Positions 1 through 12,124 of a stretch of DNA of 64,000 nt are shown here, in pieces. The notes below the pieces were generated by a model, which made no database searches, was not told the DNA's origin, and saw only the letters and a list, made by a program, of their open reading frames with translations. Both the position numbers and the translations under genes were made by a program. Source of the stretch: Dastarcus helophoroides (lineage: Eukaryota; Arthropoda; Insecta; Coleoptera; Bothrideridae); NCBI GenBank assembly GCA_028583605.1, contig CM053327.1, positions 20,819,629 through 20,883,628 of the forward strand, read 5' to 3'. Each line of letters starts with the position of its first letter. The first letter of the stretch is position 1.

Positions 1-1350
1 AAATTCTACCAGTAAAAAAAATACGGCAGTCAAACGCATTCAGTTATCGTATGACTTTTGTACTTCAATTCGGAGCATTATTAGGTAAACATCTACTAAA
101 AATATCGATATGTTTTACGACAACGATTAATATAAAAGTTGGTTGCAATATAAAAGGCAACATCAATTATCCTTGATGAATCCTATTAAAATATTTAGAA
201 GTACTCATATTAATTTTCCAAAATTTAATTAAGTTTTTTCTTAAGTATCCTGTAAGATCTTAAAGCAGCTTTTACAGACACCTTGTATGTCAATTTATCA
301 TACATAAATAAAATCTCCAGTCCAGTGTAAGATGAAATTGTATGAGGGAATACGTAACTTACTGTTAGTTTTATTTGTCCATTAAAAACTCACGATGGTC
401 CTGTAAATGTAGTTACTGAGTTAATAAAACATTTTAAGAGACTTTAGGTCAAGTAAATCCATTTCTTATTCCGGACAGACGTTTTGATTGCTGTAAAACA
501 AAAGAATCGCTCGCAAATACATCTGAAATCCCAAGAGCAGATGTAAAATGATATCGATCTCTGGTTTTTGGTCGTGCTATCTGATGCCTTACAACAGGTG
601 GCACATCAATAATGCAGGATTTCGTCCGCAATCACCAGAGGTGGATCCAGAAGAGGAAATCGGGACCAGCTCTTTGTACCCATTCATCGCCGAAATTGAA
701 ATGTTGCTTTCAGATGGACAATTGACTAAAACGGACCGATTTATTGAAAAGTTAATTTCACACACGAATTAAGTTAACACGTTTCATTAATAGATAATCT
801 GGGTCATTAAATATTAAAATCTGGGGGCAATTCATACGTTCTCTTTTAATGTGAAAAGGTGCCTTATAAAGAATATGGCTTGTATTAAATCTTCGGTGCT
901 TATTTCTTAGCTATTGCTTGGTACAATTTAGTAACCAAATTTCTCACACTTATAAGAAGAATACAAAAAACCAAATCAGTAGCAGCTTGTAGATAAAATT
1001 AGTGGGGGTGCTACTCCCGAAAATTTTTAGTCTTCGTTTAATATTTTTTTTAAGAAAACAGACACTTTTAGTAGTTCTTTGACATGGTCCAATCTCGAAA
1101 GAAGTATTTTCTGCATCAGCCTAAAATTTTTGAGTTTTACTGAGAAAATGAGAAAATATTCTATTATCTTCAAATACATGCATTAGTCAAATGAATTCAA
1201 AAGCCTATTTTCCAATGCCTATCTGGCTACAACCTTTGGAATTAGATTAAATAAACCTAAAATATACAAAATAAAATAATGCATACTACCAAAAAAGTTA
1301 ATATGCACTTTATATGCATTTTGCATATAATGTAGTCTTTATTCATAACA
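1..1350. other. Intergenic, no gene seen
   Basis: A+T-rich sequence with only short open frames and no recognisable domain on either strand. One piece at about 1061-1117 matches 58366-58423 closely (shared core acttttagtagttctttgac), so it is probably a fragment of the same transposon end found there. The rest looks unremarkable. Confidence 0.5.
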
Positions 1351-2515
1351 GATTCACATAAGAGTACGTCTCTCAGGAGCCTGAAAAGCAGCCCAATATA
1401 CAGTGTGTAATAAAGTTTGGAAGAAAGTTTATAATTCCGTTATGTACTGTTTTAAAAAAAAAAACTCTCCAACAGGTCGATTTGAAGTTTTGAAAAGCCA
1501 GCTTAATTCGTAAGAATTTTATTTATGACGTCTCCCATCTTTGTGCAATGACGTCATCATAGTTTTTTTATGGCAACTCCAATTTATTTTTACTGCTTTT
1601 TGTAGGCCTTTATATTATCTAAATGATGATGTAAAAATAATTGTATCTTACACATAACAATTTTTCGGGAAAAAAGCAATTACTTTAAAAAATAAAAACT
1701 CATCTTTCATGGAAAAAATTAAGTATTACACCCAAAAAATGTTTTAATTGGTTTTCAGCAACCATTTGGCATGGACCGATATGGGTATAAAAAGCTTGGA
1801 CAATACGCTCAAGGATGTCAGGATTGATTTGTAGCACTTCACCTCGGATCCTTTGCCGTAGTTCTAAATTATTGGGCCTGTTAAAATAAACGTTTCCTTT
1901 TAAATAACCCCACCAAAAAATCCAATAGACTTAAATCTGGTGAACGCGGGGGCAATTCCATTGTTCCTCGACTACCAGGAAATGTGGCGTCGAGATATCG
2001 AGGGAACTGTTCTTCGAGCGTTTTTCTTGAAAACAGTACATAGGAATTATGGATTTTAATACAAATTTTATCAGCACCCTATATAAATGGCAAATAAATT
2101 ATAATCGGTACCTTAGACAGTCCTGGTATCATTGCGGTGTCTGGCAGTATGTGCAGAAATAACACCCAAAATTTCAGCCAGTTTAGGATTCAAGTCTGTT
2201 TGCAAAATGAGAAAATGAAGGAAGACAATTTAAACATATTTTAGTATAAATTTAATTTTGTTTTTCAATAGCTGTCAGTTAACCTATATTTGTGATTTCC
2301 TAAATAAATAAGTTAAAGTTAACGTTCAATTAAATGTTCTTTAATTAAGCAGTGCGAACGTACTTTAGGGTAATTTTTAGGTTGCATCGTAATTCTGGTG
2401 GCTAAAGTTAAATTTTTATACTTTTATCAAATGTAGACATCAACGAATATTGTGTTATTGTGTACCTACTCGATTGCATTTCGGACTCCCTGAAGGTTGT
2501 ACTCTTATGTGAATC
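1351..2515 (-). mobile_element. Tc1/mariner-superfamily element with identical 17-bp inverted ends
   Basis: The sequence gattcacataagagtac at 1351-1367 recurs exactly as its reverse complement at 2499-2515, and the similarity continues inward imperfectly (tctcagg against ttcagg). Between them the minus strand encodes the C-terminal part of a DDE transposase (see 1745-2045). At about 1.17 kb the element is near a normal length, but the N-terminal and central coding parts are mostly unrecognisable. It is inferred to be an old internally decayed copy. I could not fix the target-site duplication with certainty. Confidence 0.7.
1745..2045 (-). pseudogene. Broken DDE transposase C-terminus (Tc1/mariner superfamily)
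   Basis: Read on the minus strand, this gives a transposase stretch with RSPDL followed by LLDFF, the last catalytic block of IS630/Tc1/mariner DDE enzymes. A one-base indel follows, and about 60 well-preserved codons then continue through WGYLKGNVY, RPNNLELRQRI and ILERIVQAFYTHIGPCQMV. Upstream residues (EEQFPRYLDATFPGSRG) fit the segment just before the third acidic residue in this family. The first and second catalytic residues are not found. The element lies inside matched inverted ends. Non-functional. Confidence 0.65.
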
Positions 2516-3450
2516 GCCCTGTACAAGCAAATTGCATGACATTTTTTCCAGATTATTATTAGCGTTACGTCCCCTAGTGGGCGCCTACGAATTTAAAACT
2601 AATTTCCAGATTTTTATCTTGGCCATATTAACTAAGAATTTTTTCCAGACGCTGTAGAATCTATTGTTTCATAAATACAGCTGCTATCCTTATTTAGTTG
2701 GTCAAACGCTACAAATTCATCTGGCGTTTGGTGCAATTAACTAAATCCTGTGAGTTTCGAGTTTCGTGGCATTGAAATTGTAAAAATTTGTTACCGAATA
2801 AATTCTCGCAAGAAACATTGGTCCTCGTTAAATCAAAGGGAAGCGTTTGTTTTATGATCTCGATACACCATTTGTAGGTTCTAAACGGCAACATGAAACT
2901 CTTTTATCGTGTGCTTCAGCCGTAAATCATTTATTCATAGGGATCCTAGCTTTTGTCACGAGTCAACGGTTAAATTGCTTCGCAGTATTGTAGTTCACGC
3001 TCGGTCGGTCAATTTATAGAGATCGTTTCCAAGGTGAGCATTTTGGGGTTGCTACAGAAGCGTCAAAAATAAAATTATTCCAAATCCGAAATCCTTTAAA
3101 ATTTGTAACTATTAAAAATGAATGTTAAACACAACACGCCCCTTGAAATCGTATGAAATCCTTATTATGCAATAGTGTATGGTGTTTCTAGCAGCCAGGG
3201 GAGGTCCTAGGGGTCAGATTTTAAGCCTCCTCGGATAAAAATATCACGAGCTGCCACTGTTATGGTACGAGTTACGAGTTAGTCAACTCTTAATCATGGA
3301 TATGTTAAATATATATGTATATGTAAACTCAAAATGGATATTAGGAAACTTTTCTCTGGTAAATTTCATGTTTTTATTTGCCAAATTTGTTTAATGTACT
3401 TAGGGGCACTAGTGATAAAATGTATGAAAGAAACGAATACATCAGAAAAA
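2516..3450. other. Intergenic, no gene seen
   Basis: No open frame with recognisable domains, no tandem repeat and no clear element boundary. Composition is the ordinary A+T-rich background of the window. Confidence 0.45.
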
Positions 3451-5060
3451 TTTATGCATGTTCTTAGTTTTCCGAAGAGCATTTTCTGAAAATTTCGATT
3501 ATTTTATCAAAATTCCGAGTTCAGCCTGAAATTATTTTCCTCGATTCTGCGTCTTTAAAACCACACAATTGATTACATTTATTTCTGGGCATTCCAATCA
3601 TGTATAAACAATTGTTTTTGCCAAATTCTCAAGTTTCTTCTTAAAAGTTTTTTACTTCTCAATGCTTTTTGTATAAATATCGATCTTTTTGCGAGATTTT
3701 GGCCTTTTCTAAAGACTTTGGGTTAACTTTGATTATGATTACACATTTCTTTCTTAAAACTTCAATTATTTTCTAAACCTTGAAATTATTATTATTATTA
3801 TCTTCACAAAATTACAATTTAGGGAAAAATAGTGTGTTCTCAAATTAAAAACTGGCTGTAAATAAAACATAATCAAAGACATTTTTTCTGCCCTTTTTTG
3901 ATTTTGATTTCGAAAGTTAAACTTTTTTTAAATTTGAAATTTAAATTCATAAATTAGCTATACGTGCCAACGTTTTTTTAGAAATTTTTAAGTATTTCTC
4001 GAAATGTCAACATTTTGTGTAAAATTTTTTCAACTTTTTCTTTTAATTTCTGATTTTAATTCGACATTTTGACTTTTCCAGAAATTTCACCCTCTCGATA
4101 GGAATAAATATTTTATCGTACATAGTTTAACCTTATTTTCAATTATTCATTTCGATTCAAATTTTTTTTTAATTCAAGTTGAAACTTTCGATTTTTTCGA
4201 TGCTTAATTTTTATTTAACATTTTTCAATAATTTAGAAACATCTACATTTTTTCGAAATTTTAGATTTAGGTTTTGAAAATTTTTAGGGGTTTTAACTTG
4301 AAATTGTTATCTTTTTATTTTACAATTTTGACTTTTAAACTCAAAATTTTGATAAAAACGATCGTATAAATTTCGATTTTGCTAAAATGTTCAATTTAGC
4401 TCGAAATCTTTTTTCAAATGGTCTTTTTTCTTGTTTCAAATTTTAATTTCTTCTTATCCCCTGAAACCAAGAAAGATTAAAAACACAACAAAGGTTGCTC
4501 TAACGCGTTTCAGATGTACTACAGTAATACTAGAGTATCTCTCTTCTTGGTTTCAGGGGACAAGATTTGTATTTCAATTCTTGAAGATAATCAAGGACCA
4601 GTCCGTTCCACCATAATTTTTTTTTTAATTTCTATTTTACAATTTCAGCTTTTTATTTTTTCTAAACTGTTGCGCTTTAAACCCAAAATTTTTTCGTCAT
4701 TGAAAAACTTTCGTTTTTTTTTGTCAATATTTTGATTCAAACTCAACATTTTTAGTTTTGGTTAAAAACATTGACCTTAACTTCGAAGCTTCTCGATTTT
4801 GTTTTATAATTTTTATTTTAGTATTTTAATTTTTTCTCCAATTTTCCATGTTTCTCTGAAAACTTTCAGACTCACCTTTCTTCTTTCTAAATTAAATTCA
4901 ACTTTTCGAGAAAGATCAAAATTATAAATGAAAACTTCTACAGAAATTTCTTAATTTCAGCTTTATTATCGAATTTTCTCATTTCGTCTTTGATATGAAA
5001 TTTGAGGGTGTTCTGAAAAGTTGAAAATTCACTTTTAAAGTAATTATGTTGAGAAAAATG
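3451..5060. repeat. T-rich quasi-repeat made of tttcgaaattt-like words
   Basis: About 1.6 kb in which short words such as aaatttt, tttcgaaa, gaaatttc, ttgacttt and ttcaactt recur irregularly. There is no fixed period, but the texture differs from surrounding DNA. The same texture occurs at 12125-13050 (T-rich), at 6800-7580 and 13886-14740 (A-rich on this strand), and in a Sec8 intron at 61556-61960. A Penelope-like remnant sits inside it at 4457-4611. No coding potential is seen. Confidence 0.5.
4457..4611. mobile_element. Collapsed Penelope-like element termini (inverted pair)
   Basis: At 4457-4513 a copy of the PLE terminal sequence begins tcccctgaaaccaag and runs to the gcgtttcag step. 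It is followed after 29 bp by the opposite-strand version ctttcttggtttcaggggac-like sequence (4543 on), running to ccagtccgttcc. The same two arms, with their coding interior still present, flank 13053-13885. This copy looks like an element whose interior has been lost, leaving a near palindrome. Confidence 0.6.
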
Positions 5061-6490
5061 TGGGTAAGTCTAAAAAGTTTTTGGAAATGTCAATATACAC
5101 TAATATTATAGTCTGTATATTTCCAAATAAAGGTAGGAAACTAAGCAAAAGTAAAAATTTTCATAGGCAGTAAAAAACAAAGGCGTTTATTAATTTAATA
5201 ACCCAACTTTTTCCTTAAATTTGGAATATTGCTTTTTCGTTTTCGAGGTGGAAAGTTTATATCTCTACTGTAGACATCAAAAAAAAAAAAAACTGGAGTT
5301 GGATTCCCACCGAACGAAAATCCTGGCTACGTGTCTGGTATCTAGCAGTAAAAGCAATACATTCCCGGACGACGATGTAAATTGTTGACCGAAGCATTAG
5401 TCGAAGGTCAATAAACATCGAAACATCGAAGTCCAGGAAATGTGCTTTTGCTACCAGGACACATATTATTTCTTTTCCAAAAAGACATAATTTCATGGCA
5501 ATCACCTTTTGGTTATTGTTGTCCGGTACCGGAAAGTCACCTGTTTTATAGGCTGTTTTTTAGGCATCAATTATCTTCATAAATTTTTATCAGAAAAGCT
5601 GGTGGCTAAGTATTTTTATTTATTCATCTCACTAGAAAATTAGAGAAACCATCCGTACTCCACAACATAAATCACGGAAATATATTAAAACTTGTGACAT
5701 GGATCTAGCAAATTTTAATAATAAAAAATAAAATGAAAAGCTCATTAGGCGAATTATGTAATAGCTAGTTTTGTATTGAATGAAGTAAACTTTAATTAGA
5801 TTTGATAATAGAGTTAAGTAAACGTATCTAATATGGAACTGATAACGTTAGTATTACGTTCATTAATCAATAATGTTGTACTGACATATCTGCAGAAACG
5901 CAGATTAACTAAAATAATGTTATTCAGTTCAAAACTTCTTTAAATCTTTCCTAGATTTGCATGACCTAACTGAATTCAATATCAAAGTACGTTTTCTATA
6001 TTCCTTTCTCGTCTCTTGAATATAAATTTACAAGTTTATACTTATTTCGCAACCACGTGTTTTTGAAGTTTCTCAGGTTGAAAATATTTATGAACACAAT
6101 CAGATTAGACACGCACCAGAATCGGAAACTGTAGGACGTGCCTGTTTCTGATTGTTTTATCCCTAAAAGGTTATCTTGATCGTTGGTTATTTTAATATTA
6201 GACGTCTTTTATTAATAACAATTATGAATAATGCACAGAGCCATTGATTTGGGTATTTATTAGATTCAAAGATTAGAAATCGAACCCTAGTTTCGATCTT
6301 GTTAGATCTCATCGATTTGGCATACCAACTCCAACCTACCAGATGTCCCAGCACTTAATGGTCGAAAAAGGTTTAAAAAGAGAAAAACTCTAGAAAATTT
6401 CCATTTCAGGCAGAACACAAAAATAACTGATTTTCTATAGTATTTAGGGTACCCGAACCGATTTACATGTAGACAGCAGTATGTCACACT
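5061..6490. other. Intergenic, no gene seen
   Basis: A+T-rich sequence with a short poly(A) run near 5279. An 82-codon minus-strand open frame at 5257-5505 has no recognisable domain and low complexity at one end. I see no element boundary here. Confidence 0.4.
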
Positions 6491-6494
6491 AAAA

Positions 6495-7720
6495 ACTGAA
6501 AATTTCGCAACTTAGCAAAGTTGGTGAGGTAAACATAACTAAAATATTCGGTTAGCAGGAAGTTGACACCAAGTTGGTTATTTTAAGTGAGACAGCCTGT
6601 ATATTTTTGCAGTTTTTGGATTGGATTTCATATTTTAAGGCCACTTTGAATAAAAAAACATTGCTCTCATTCTTAAAATACATAGTTTTTGAGATAACTA
6701 TACTTTTATAAAAAAATTGACCGAGGTAACGCCTTATGAAATTCTTTACATGTCTCCCCCGAAACCAGATATTAATTTCATTACACAACTGTCACAAATT
6801 CAAAAGATAATTTATATAAATAAAATTAAAATAAAAATTTTTGATCAACATATAGGTTTTAAGGAAACATGTGACAAATTCTAGAAAAAAAACCTAATTT
6901 TATTTACCAATTCAAATTTTTAAGAGAAAAGTCGAAATATTAATTTTTAAGTTTTGGAACAAAAAAAAAGGAACAATATTCCAGTTTTCGCTAAAAAGTC
7001 TGTAAACAGTTACAATGTTGAGAAAACCCCAGGTTTATATTAAAATTGACTTTCCTCAAGGAAAAGAACGAATTTAAAATTAAACCTGTAAAATCATGAA
7101 AAAAAGAATTAAACAATAATGTTAGAAAAAAGCAAAAGTTTAACTCATAAAAATCTGAAAATACTCGAACTTTCTTAAGTCAAAATCTGCAAAAAAAGTT
7201 TAAATTCAAATAACATTTAAAAATTAAGAAATTTAGATTAGACATTTTTTTTTAAGTTACCATTTCAAGTTTATTCTCAAAAGTATGACATATGTTCAAA
7301 ATCTTGTCTTTAAGCTAGAATAATCGATTATTCTATTTTTTCTTGGAATTTTGACTTTAAAATTTCAAATTTGTGGAGCAGCTTCAGAATATCGAAATTT
7401 TAAGAAAAAAATCAAAATCTCAACTTTTGAATTTAAATTACGAATTTGGACGAAAAAGGGCAAAGTTTGGAATTGAAAGTTGAGATTTTGAAAATGAAAA
7501 TTAAAAAATTCTAAAGATATAAAACAAAAAACTTTTAAAAACCTAAATTCACAACTTTAAAAATCACTTTTATTAGATCCATTGTAGTTCAGAAAATTGT
7601 ACACATTCCAAAAATGTCGTAATGTACAAGGTGTTTCATTTAAAATCCAAAATTTGGGGTCAGTTTCTAAACTGAGAGTAGTAGAAATGTCATTTTTATG
7701 TCAAAAGTGTACGTTTAATG
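6495..7720. repeat. A-rich quasi-repeat bounded by an inverted pair of related ends
   Basis: Around 6540-6610, on the minus strand, and 7600-7690, on the plus strand, are related sequences sharing a tacaaGGTGTTTCATTTAAAAT-like core followed by a TTGG-GTCA block. The ends therefore face each other as an inverted pair about 1 kb apart. Between about 6800 and 7580 lies the A-rich quasi-repeat texture. A third single copy of the core is at about 35785. Such GTGTTYCAYTTAAAAT motifs are common at repeat ends in insect genomes. No transposase coding is visible. Confidence 0.4.
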
Positions 7721-8297
7721 AGATTATTATGTGTAGCAAGTGTGAAGTATTTATTTTCGTAAATAAAAAAAAAAGGGTGTACCGTGAGTCTGTTACACTC
7801 ATTTGGTTCTGAAAGCTAGGTATTAATTTATGGGAGCACTTTACATCTAAAGAAGACTATCTTCTCTGCCGCAATCATTTGGTAGGAGGCAGCATTAAGA
7901 AAATTTTAATATTTCCGCAATTTCCCAAAATGATATTGAAGAACAAATTCTATTAATTCAGTTTTCCGTCCCACCAGATTTAATTTAATTTTCTTCAACA
8001 AAAGAAATAAACGTAGCACTGAAGAAAAGGACATCCCCCTGGATTACCTTTTCAAACTATAAAGTAGTATGTAAAACCATAAATAACCAACTCAGTGAAG
8101 TTTTCAAATGTAATTTTCGTGTTCACTCATTGGCAAAGAGTTATTTGGAGTATAAAATTGAATTTCTCAAGATCTTGTTTAATGCTGAAAGTATGGAGAC
8201 TAGGTTCAACAAGAAAACCAGACGTAGCATTAATTTACAGGTATGTAATGTTAATAATATGCCAGTTTGTTAACACGTAATATAACTAACATGAAAA

Positions 8298-8351
<54 letters not shown>

Positions 8352-8724
8352 GATACTGATATACATTTAATCTGGCAACTTTTATTAATAAGGGCAACCT
8401 GCATGTTCCCATGCTTTAATATTTAACGGCCTTTGTAATTTAATATTCGCATTAACAAGCTGTTTACGGGCATTTATTTTTGATTGTTAGACGGGAGAAT
8501 CAGATAACAGAGTTAGTATTAACGTATAATGCTCTACAGACCATTTCTCTCCAATTAGGAACATGAACATTTTAACAGAAAATAATATACATTGCATGGA
8601 GGCTCTAAATTAATTAGTAGTGCTTAGTTGGGATAAATGACGAAGTTCTTAATTGGAATACATCCAACTTATTATAATTAACAATAGATTGTATATAAAA
8701 ATTTAAGTTGGATGTTAATGAACA
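7721..8724. other. Intergenic, no gene seen
   Basis: Background sequence with no recognisable coding region. It contains the TA microsatellite listed separately. Confidence 0.4.
8302..8346. repeat. (TA)n microsatellite
   Basis: About 22 uninterrupted TA dinucleotides. Confidence 0.95.
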
Positions 8725-9331
8725 TATACAGATAAGGAAAAATTTTCATTGTCCATGTAAAACGCTAAGAATTGTCCCTTCCATAGTTTTCTACGGCCGC
8801 TGAACGTATTCCCCTACTTTGACGCAGCATGCTCGTGTCTTCCAGTTTAGATGTTAGAAAAAACTCGTCGAGAATTTTACAACAGACTGGAATATTGTTT
8901 AGCACAGTCTGGTGACATATTTGATCTCCTTATACTGCAATGTTTAAAGAGTTATCATGTTACATTCTTCATTAGAATTATTATTTATTTTGTTTAAGAA
9001 ATCTCATTTATTTATTTTGGTTATCAAAGAATATCATTTTTATTTTGCCTGAGACGTTGATTAAATCAACGGACTAAAAAAACAAACAGCATGTGGTACG
9101 CAAATGTTAATAAAATTGTTGCCTGCCAGTAGTAAACCCGCAACAAAACACGTTAGAAGCTATGATGTACTTCTGAAATCTCCACCAACACTGATCGCTG
9201 CGCTCGTTGAATGGTTTACACCGGTGTAGGAGAATACAAGGCACCACCCATCTATCCCACTATTAGCTCTCAATGTTAAATCTCTCATTAACATTCTCCC
9301 TATGGACAGTGTTTGACTTTCCTGATGTGTA
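8725..9331. repeat. First copy of a 0.6-kb direct duplication
   Basis: Begins tatacagataaggaaaaat and ends cctgatgtgta. The same sequence recurs at 9382-9964 with small indels (for example gctcgtgtcttcc against gctcc) and about 5-8 percent substitutions by eye. The unit contains cagactgg and cagtctgg, which form a short inverted pair. No open frame or known family is recognised. The repeat period is 657 bp with about 50 bp of unrelated spacer. Confidence 0.9.
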
Positions 9332-9381
9332 TTAGGTATTTATTGCTTTATACGTAATATATCTTGGTTATCTTCTTTTTA

Positions 9382-9964
9382 TATACAGATAAGGAAAAAT
9401 TTTCATTGTCCATGTAAAACGCTAAGAATTGTCCCTTCCATAGTTTTCTACGGTCGCTGAACGTATTCCCCTACTTTGACGCAGCATGCTCCAGTTTAGA
9501 TGTTAGAAAAAACTCGTCGTGAGTTTTACAACAGACTGGAATATTGTTTAGCACAGTCTGGCGGCCTATTTGAACTCCTTATTTTGTAATGTTTAAAGAG
9601 TTATTATGTTATATTCTTCATTAGAATTATTATTTATTTTGTTTAAGAAATCTCGTATATTTATTTGGCTTATCAAAGAATTTCAGTTTTATTTTGCCTC
9701 AGACGCTGATTAAATCAATGGACTAAAAGAACAAACAGCATGTGGTACGAAAACTTTAATAAAACTGTTGCCTGCCAGTAACAAAAGACGTTAAAAGCTA
9801 TGATGTACTACTGAAATCTCCATCAGCACTGATCGCTGCGCTCTGCGTTGAATGGTTTACACCGGTGTAGGAGAATACAAGGCGCCGCCCATCTATTAGC
9901 TCTCAATGTTAAATCTTTCATTGACATTCTCCCTATGGACAGTGTTTGACTTTCCTGATGTGTA
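9382..9964. repeat. Second copy of the 0.6-kb direct duplication
   Basis: Matches 8725-9331 over its whole length. Its right end coincides with the TA target of the Tc1 element that starts at 9967, so the Tc1 inserted at or very near the duplication edge. No coding is recognised. Confidence 0.9.
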
Positions 9965-9966
9965 TA

Positions 9967-11589
9967 CAGTGACTCACAGCTTAAATGATGCAGTTATCAT
10001 ATTTTATTATAAAAGAGCATATAAAAATAAGCCAATGAAAACTGGGGGAAATGTTGGTTGTAGTAAATAGGGTTATGTATTTGTAATTTACCCCTAGATA
10101 ATATGAATACAATACTGACAATAAAAAAAATATAAGTGGAAACCGGTAAATTCAGCATCACAGCTTAAAAGATGCAGGCTGCAGCTCTTGCCCATATCAT
10201 CAGAATTACGGAAGATTTTTCCAATTATATATAGTAAATATATATAATAGCTAATTATTAGATGTTTATAATAGTAAATCTTAATTTTGTGCCATATTAT
10301 TTATGCCAAATGTTGGTAAAATAGACACAAATAGCTGTGCGGACCGTCATACCACAATTGAGAAGTCACAAATGATGATTAACCATTTTAATAATGGTTA
10401 CAACTATAGAAAATTGCTATAATGGTCAGAAAGGTCAAGAAGGAGTTTAACATATTATAAAACATGATACTAAAACAAAATAGGACCTTAAATAAATTAA
10501 CAAAACCTTATAACAAAATGTTTACTCAATACGACAAGGAGCAAATGTAAGAACAAGTACCAAAAACCCCAAATTAAGTGCCTCAAATTTAACAATAGAA
10601 GTTCATAAGACTTAAAAAACAATGTTGCACAAAAAAAAATACAACCTGTTTTAAGGGGAGTTAATTTACACGTGAGAACATCTCGGAATATACCCCTCAA
10701 AAGAAAGCTAAGAATGGAATTCACTCAGAAGCATCTTAATAAATGAATGATCTGCATGAAGTCAGTTTTATTGGCTGATGAAACGATATTTAACATTTTT
10801 TCATCAGACGGGAAGATAACTTTAAGAGAAAACCTAAAGAAGGATTAAAATTTAAGAATTTGAAATTTTCAGTTTAAAACGATGGCCAACACGTGATGCT
10901 TTGGGATTGTATGTCTTTTGTCAGGTAGTTTAGTGACGGTAGAATGGGTTAGTATTACTATTTTAATATTTTAAAATAGTTCGTACAATATAGTGCTGAA
11001 AATTAAACATTCAACAAATTTTCAATTTTTTTACGACAGCAACCCAAAACTTTCAGAGTGTACCGTATGAGAATGGTTATTTCAAAATTGTCTGGTGTGT
11101 CTTAATACATCACCACTATCACCTAACATTAATATAATAGAAAATGTATGGTCAATATAAAAGAAAAAAGTCGCTAAACATAACATCAACAATAAAAATG
11201 AGTTAAAGATGATCATTGAAGAACGAAAGGCAATTTCTTCTCAATACACCCAAATCTTAGTAGAGACAATGCCTAAAAGATTACAGGCAATTATTGATAA
11301 CAAAGAGAGACCTTCAGATTACTAATAAAGTACAAATTTATCGTATTTTACGGCTAGTATAATAACTGCAGCATTTTAGCTGGGAGCTGTATTTTATAGG
11401 CACATCCGTTTGTTTGCATTTTTTTGTCAGGTACATTACTTTTAGATCTTGGCATACAATAAAGTTTGACCTATATTTGCAAAGGTTTATAACTATTAGT
11501 ACCTCTTTGTGTGTAGTTCTTTCTGTATGTTTGTGCCAGTAGTTTTATCTCTAGTATGCTCACGGCCTCATTTAAGCTTTGACTCACTG
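9967..11589 (+). mobile_element. Tc1-like transposon, complete but dead
   Basis: The terminal inverted repeats start cagtgactcacagcttaaa on the left. On the right, read on the other strand, they start cagtgagtcaaagcttaaa. Both ends are flanked by TA (9965-9966 and 11590-11591), the Tc1/mariner target duplication. The 1.62-kb length and CAGTG start fit Tc1-like elements. The interior on the + strand encodes a broken transposase (10368-11325). Confidence 0.85.
10368..11325 (+). pseudogene. Tc1-type transposase, degraded (DD34E)
   Basis: The catalytic blocks are still readable. ADETIFNIFSSDG holds the first Asp (codon at 10777). DSNPKLS holds the second Asp (codon at 11035). SPNINIIENVW holds the Glu (codon at 11140). 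The second and third acidic codons are in one frame with exactly 34 codons between them, the DD34E spacing of Tc1. At least one TGA stop lies between them, and the N-terminal half needs several frame changes. The C-terminus ends at TAA 11323-11325 after RLQAIIDNKERPSDY. Inactive relic inside intact inverted repeats. Confidence 0.8.
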
Positions 11590-11781
11590 TAAAAATGGAA
11601 ACTGACTGACAGATACATTAACGCACAGCCCAAACCGCTAACTATAGGAACTCGACATTTTGCATAGAGGTCGGTTTTGTAATGTAGGCTCACACTAAGA
11701 AGAGATTTTTGGAAATTCGACCCCTAAGGTACGCTCTGACGTCTGTCAGTGTGACATGTTTCGGTAAATTGATAAAAATAT

Positions 11782-12110
11782 TTTATCGTATCATTGAAAA
11801 TTAAGTGCCCTTAAAATTAAATCTTTATTGGTAATTATTAACCTCATACTCTTTAACAGCTTTATAATAACTTAATAGCACCTAGTAGGTTAGTTACAAT
11901 TATAATATGTTGGTTACCTATCATAATACCCTAAATACAAATTTCATTTTAAAAGTTTGTTGGGTTTTTTATGTCATCGTTTTCAATGATACGATAAAGC
12001 TTTGAATGCAACTCGATTATTAGCGACTTAAACAATCTCGGACGTTGCCTAGAAGACTGGGCTAACGTCTCCTCGCCTGGCAACGTCCTCGATATATAAA
12101 CTCATATAAA
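11782..12110. mobile_element. Penelope-associated terminal fragment
   Basis: This shares two blocks with 51240-51650. One begins near aagtgcccttaaaattaaat (11800) and the other is cgcctggcaacgtcc (near 12080). A third block at 11938-12037 matches 51540-51650 only in reverse complement. The word ttatcgtatcattgaaaa at about 11783 is also the inverse of 11981-12000. At 51.3 kb these blocks enclose a Penelope-like terminus, so this is probably a rearranged piece of the same element family. Confidence 0.45.
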
Positions 12111-12124
12111 CTCCTTACATTATT

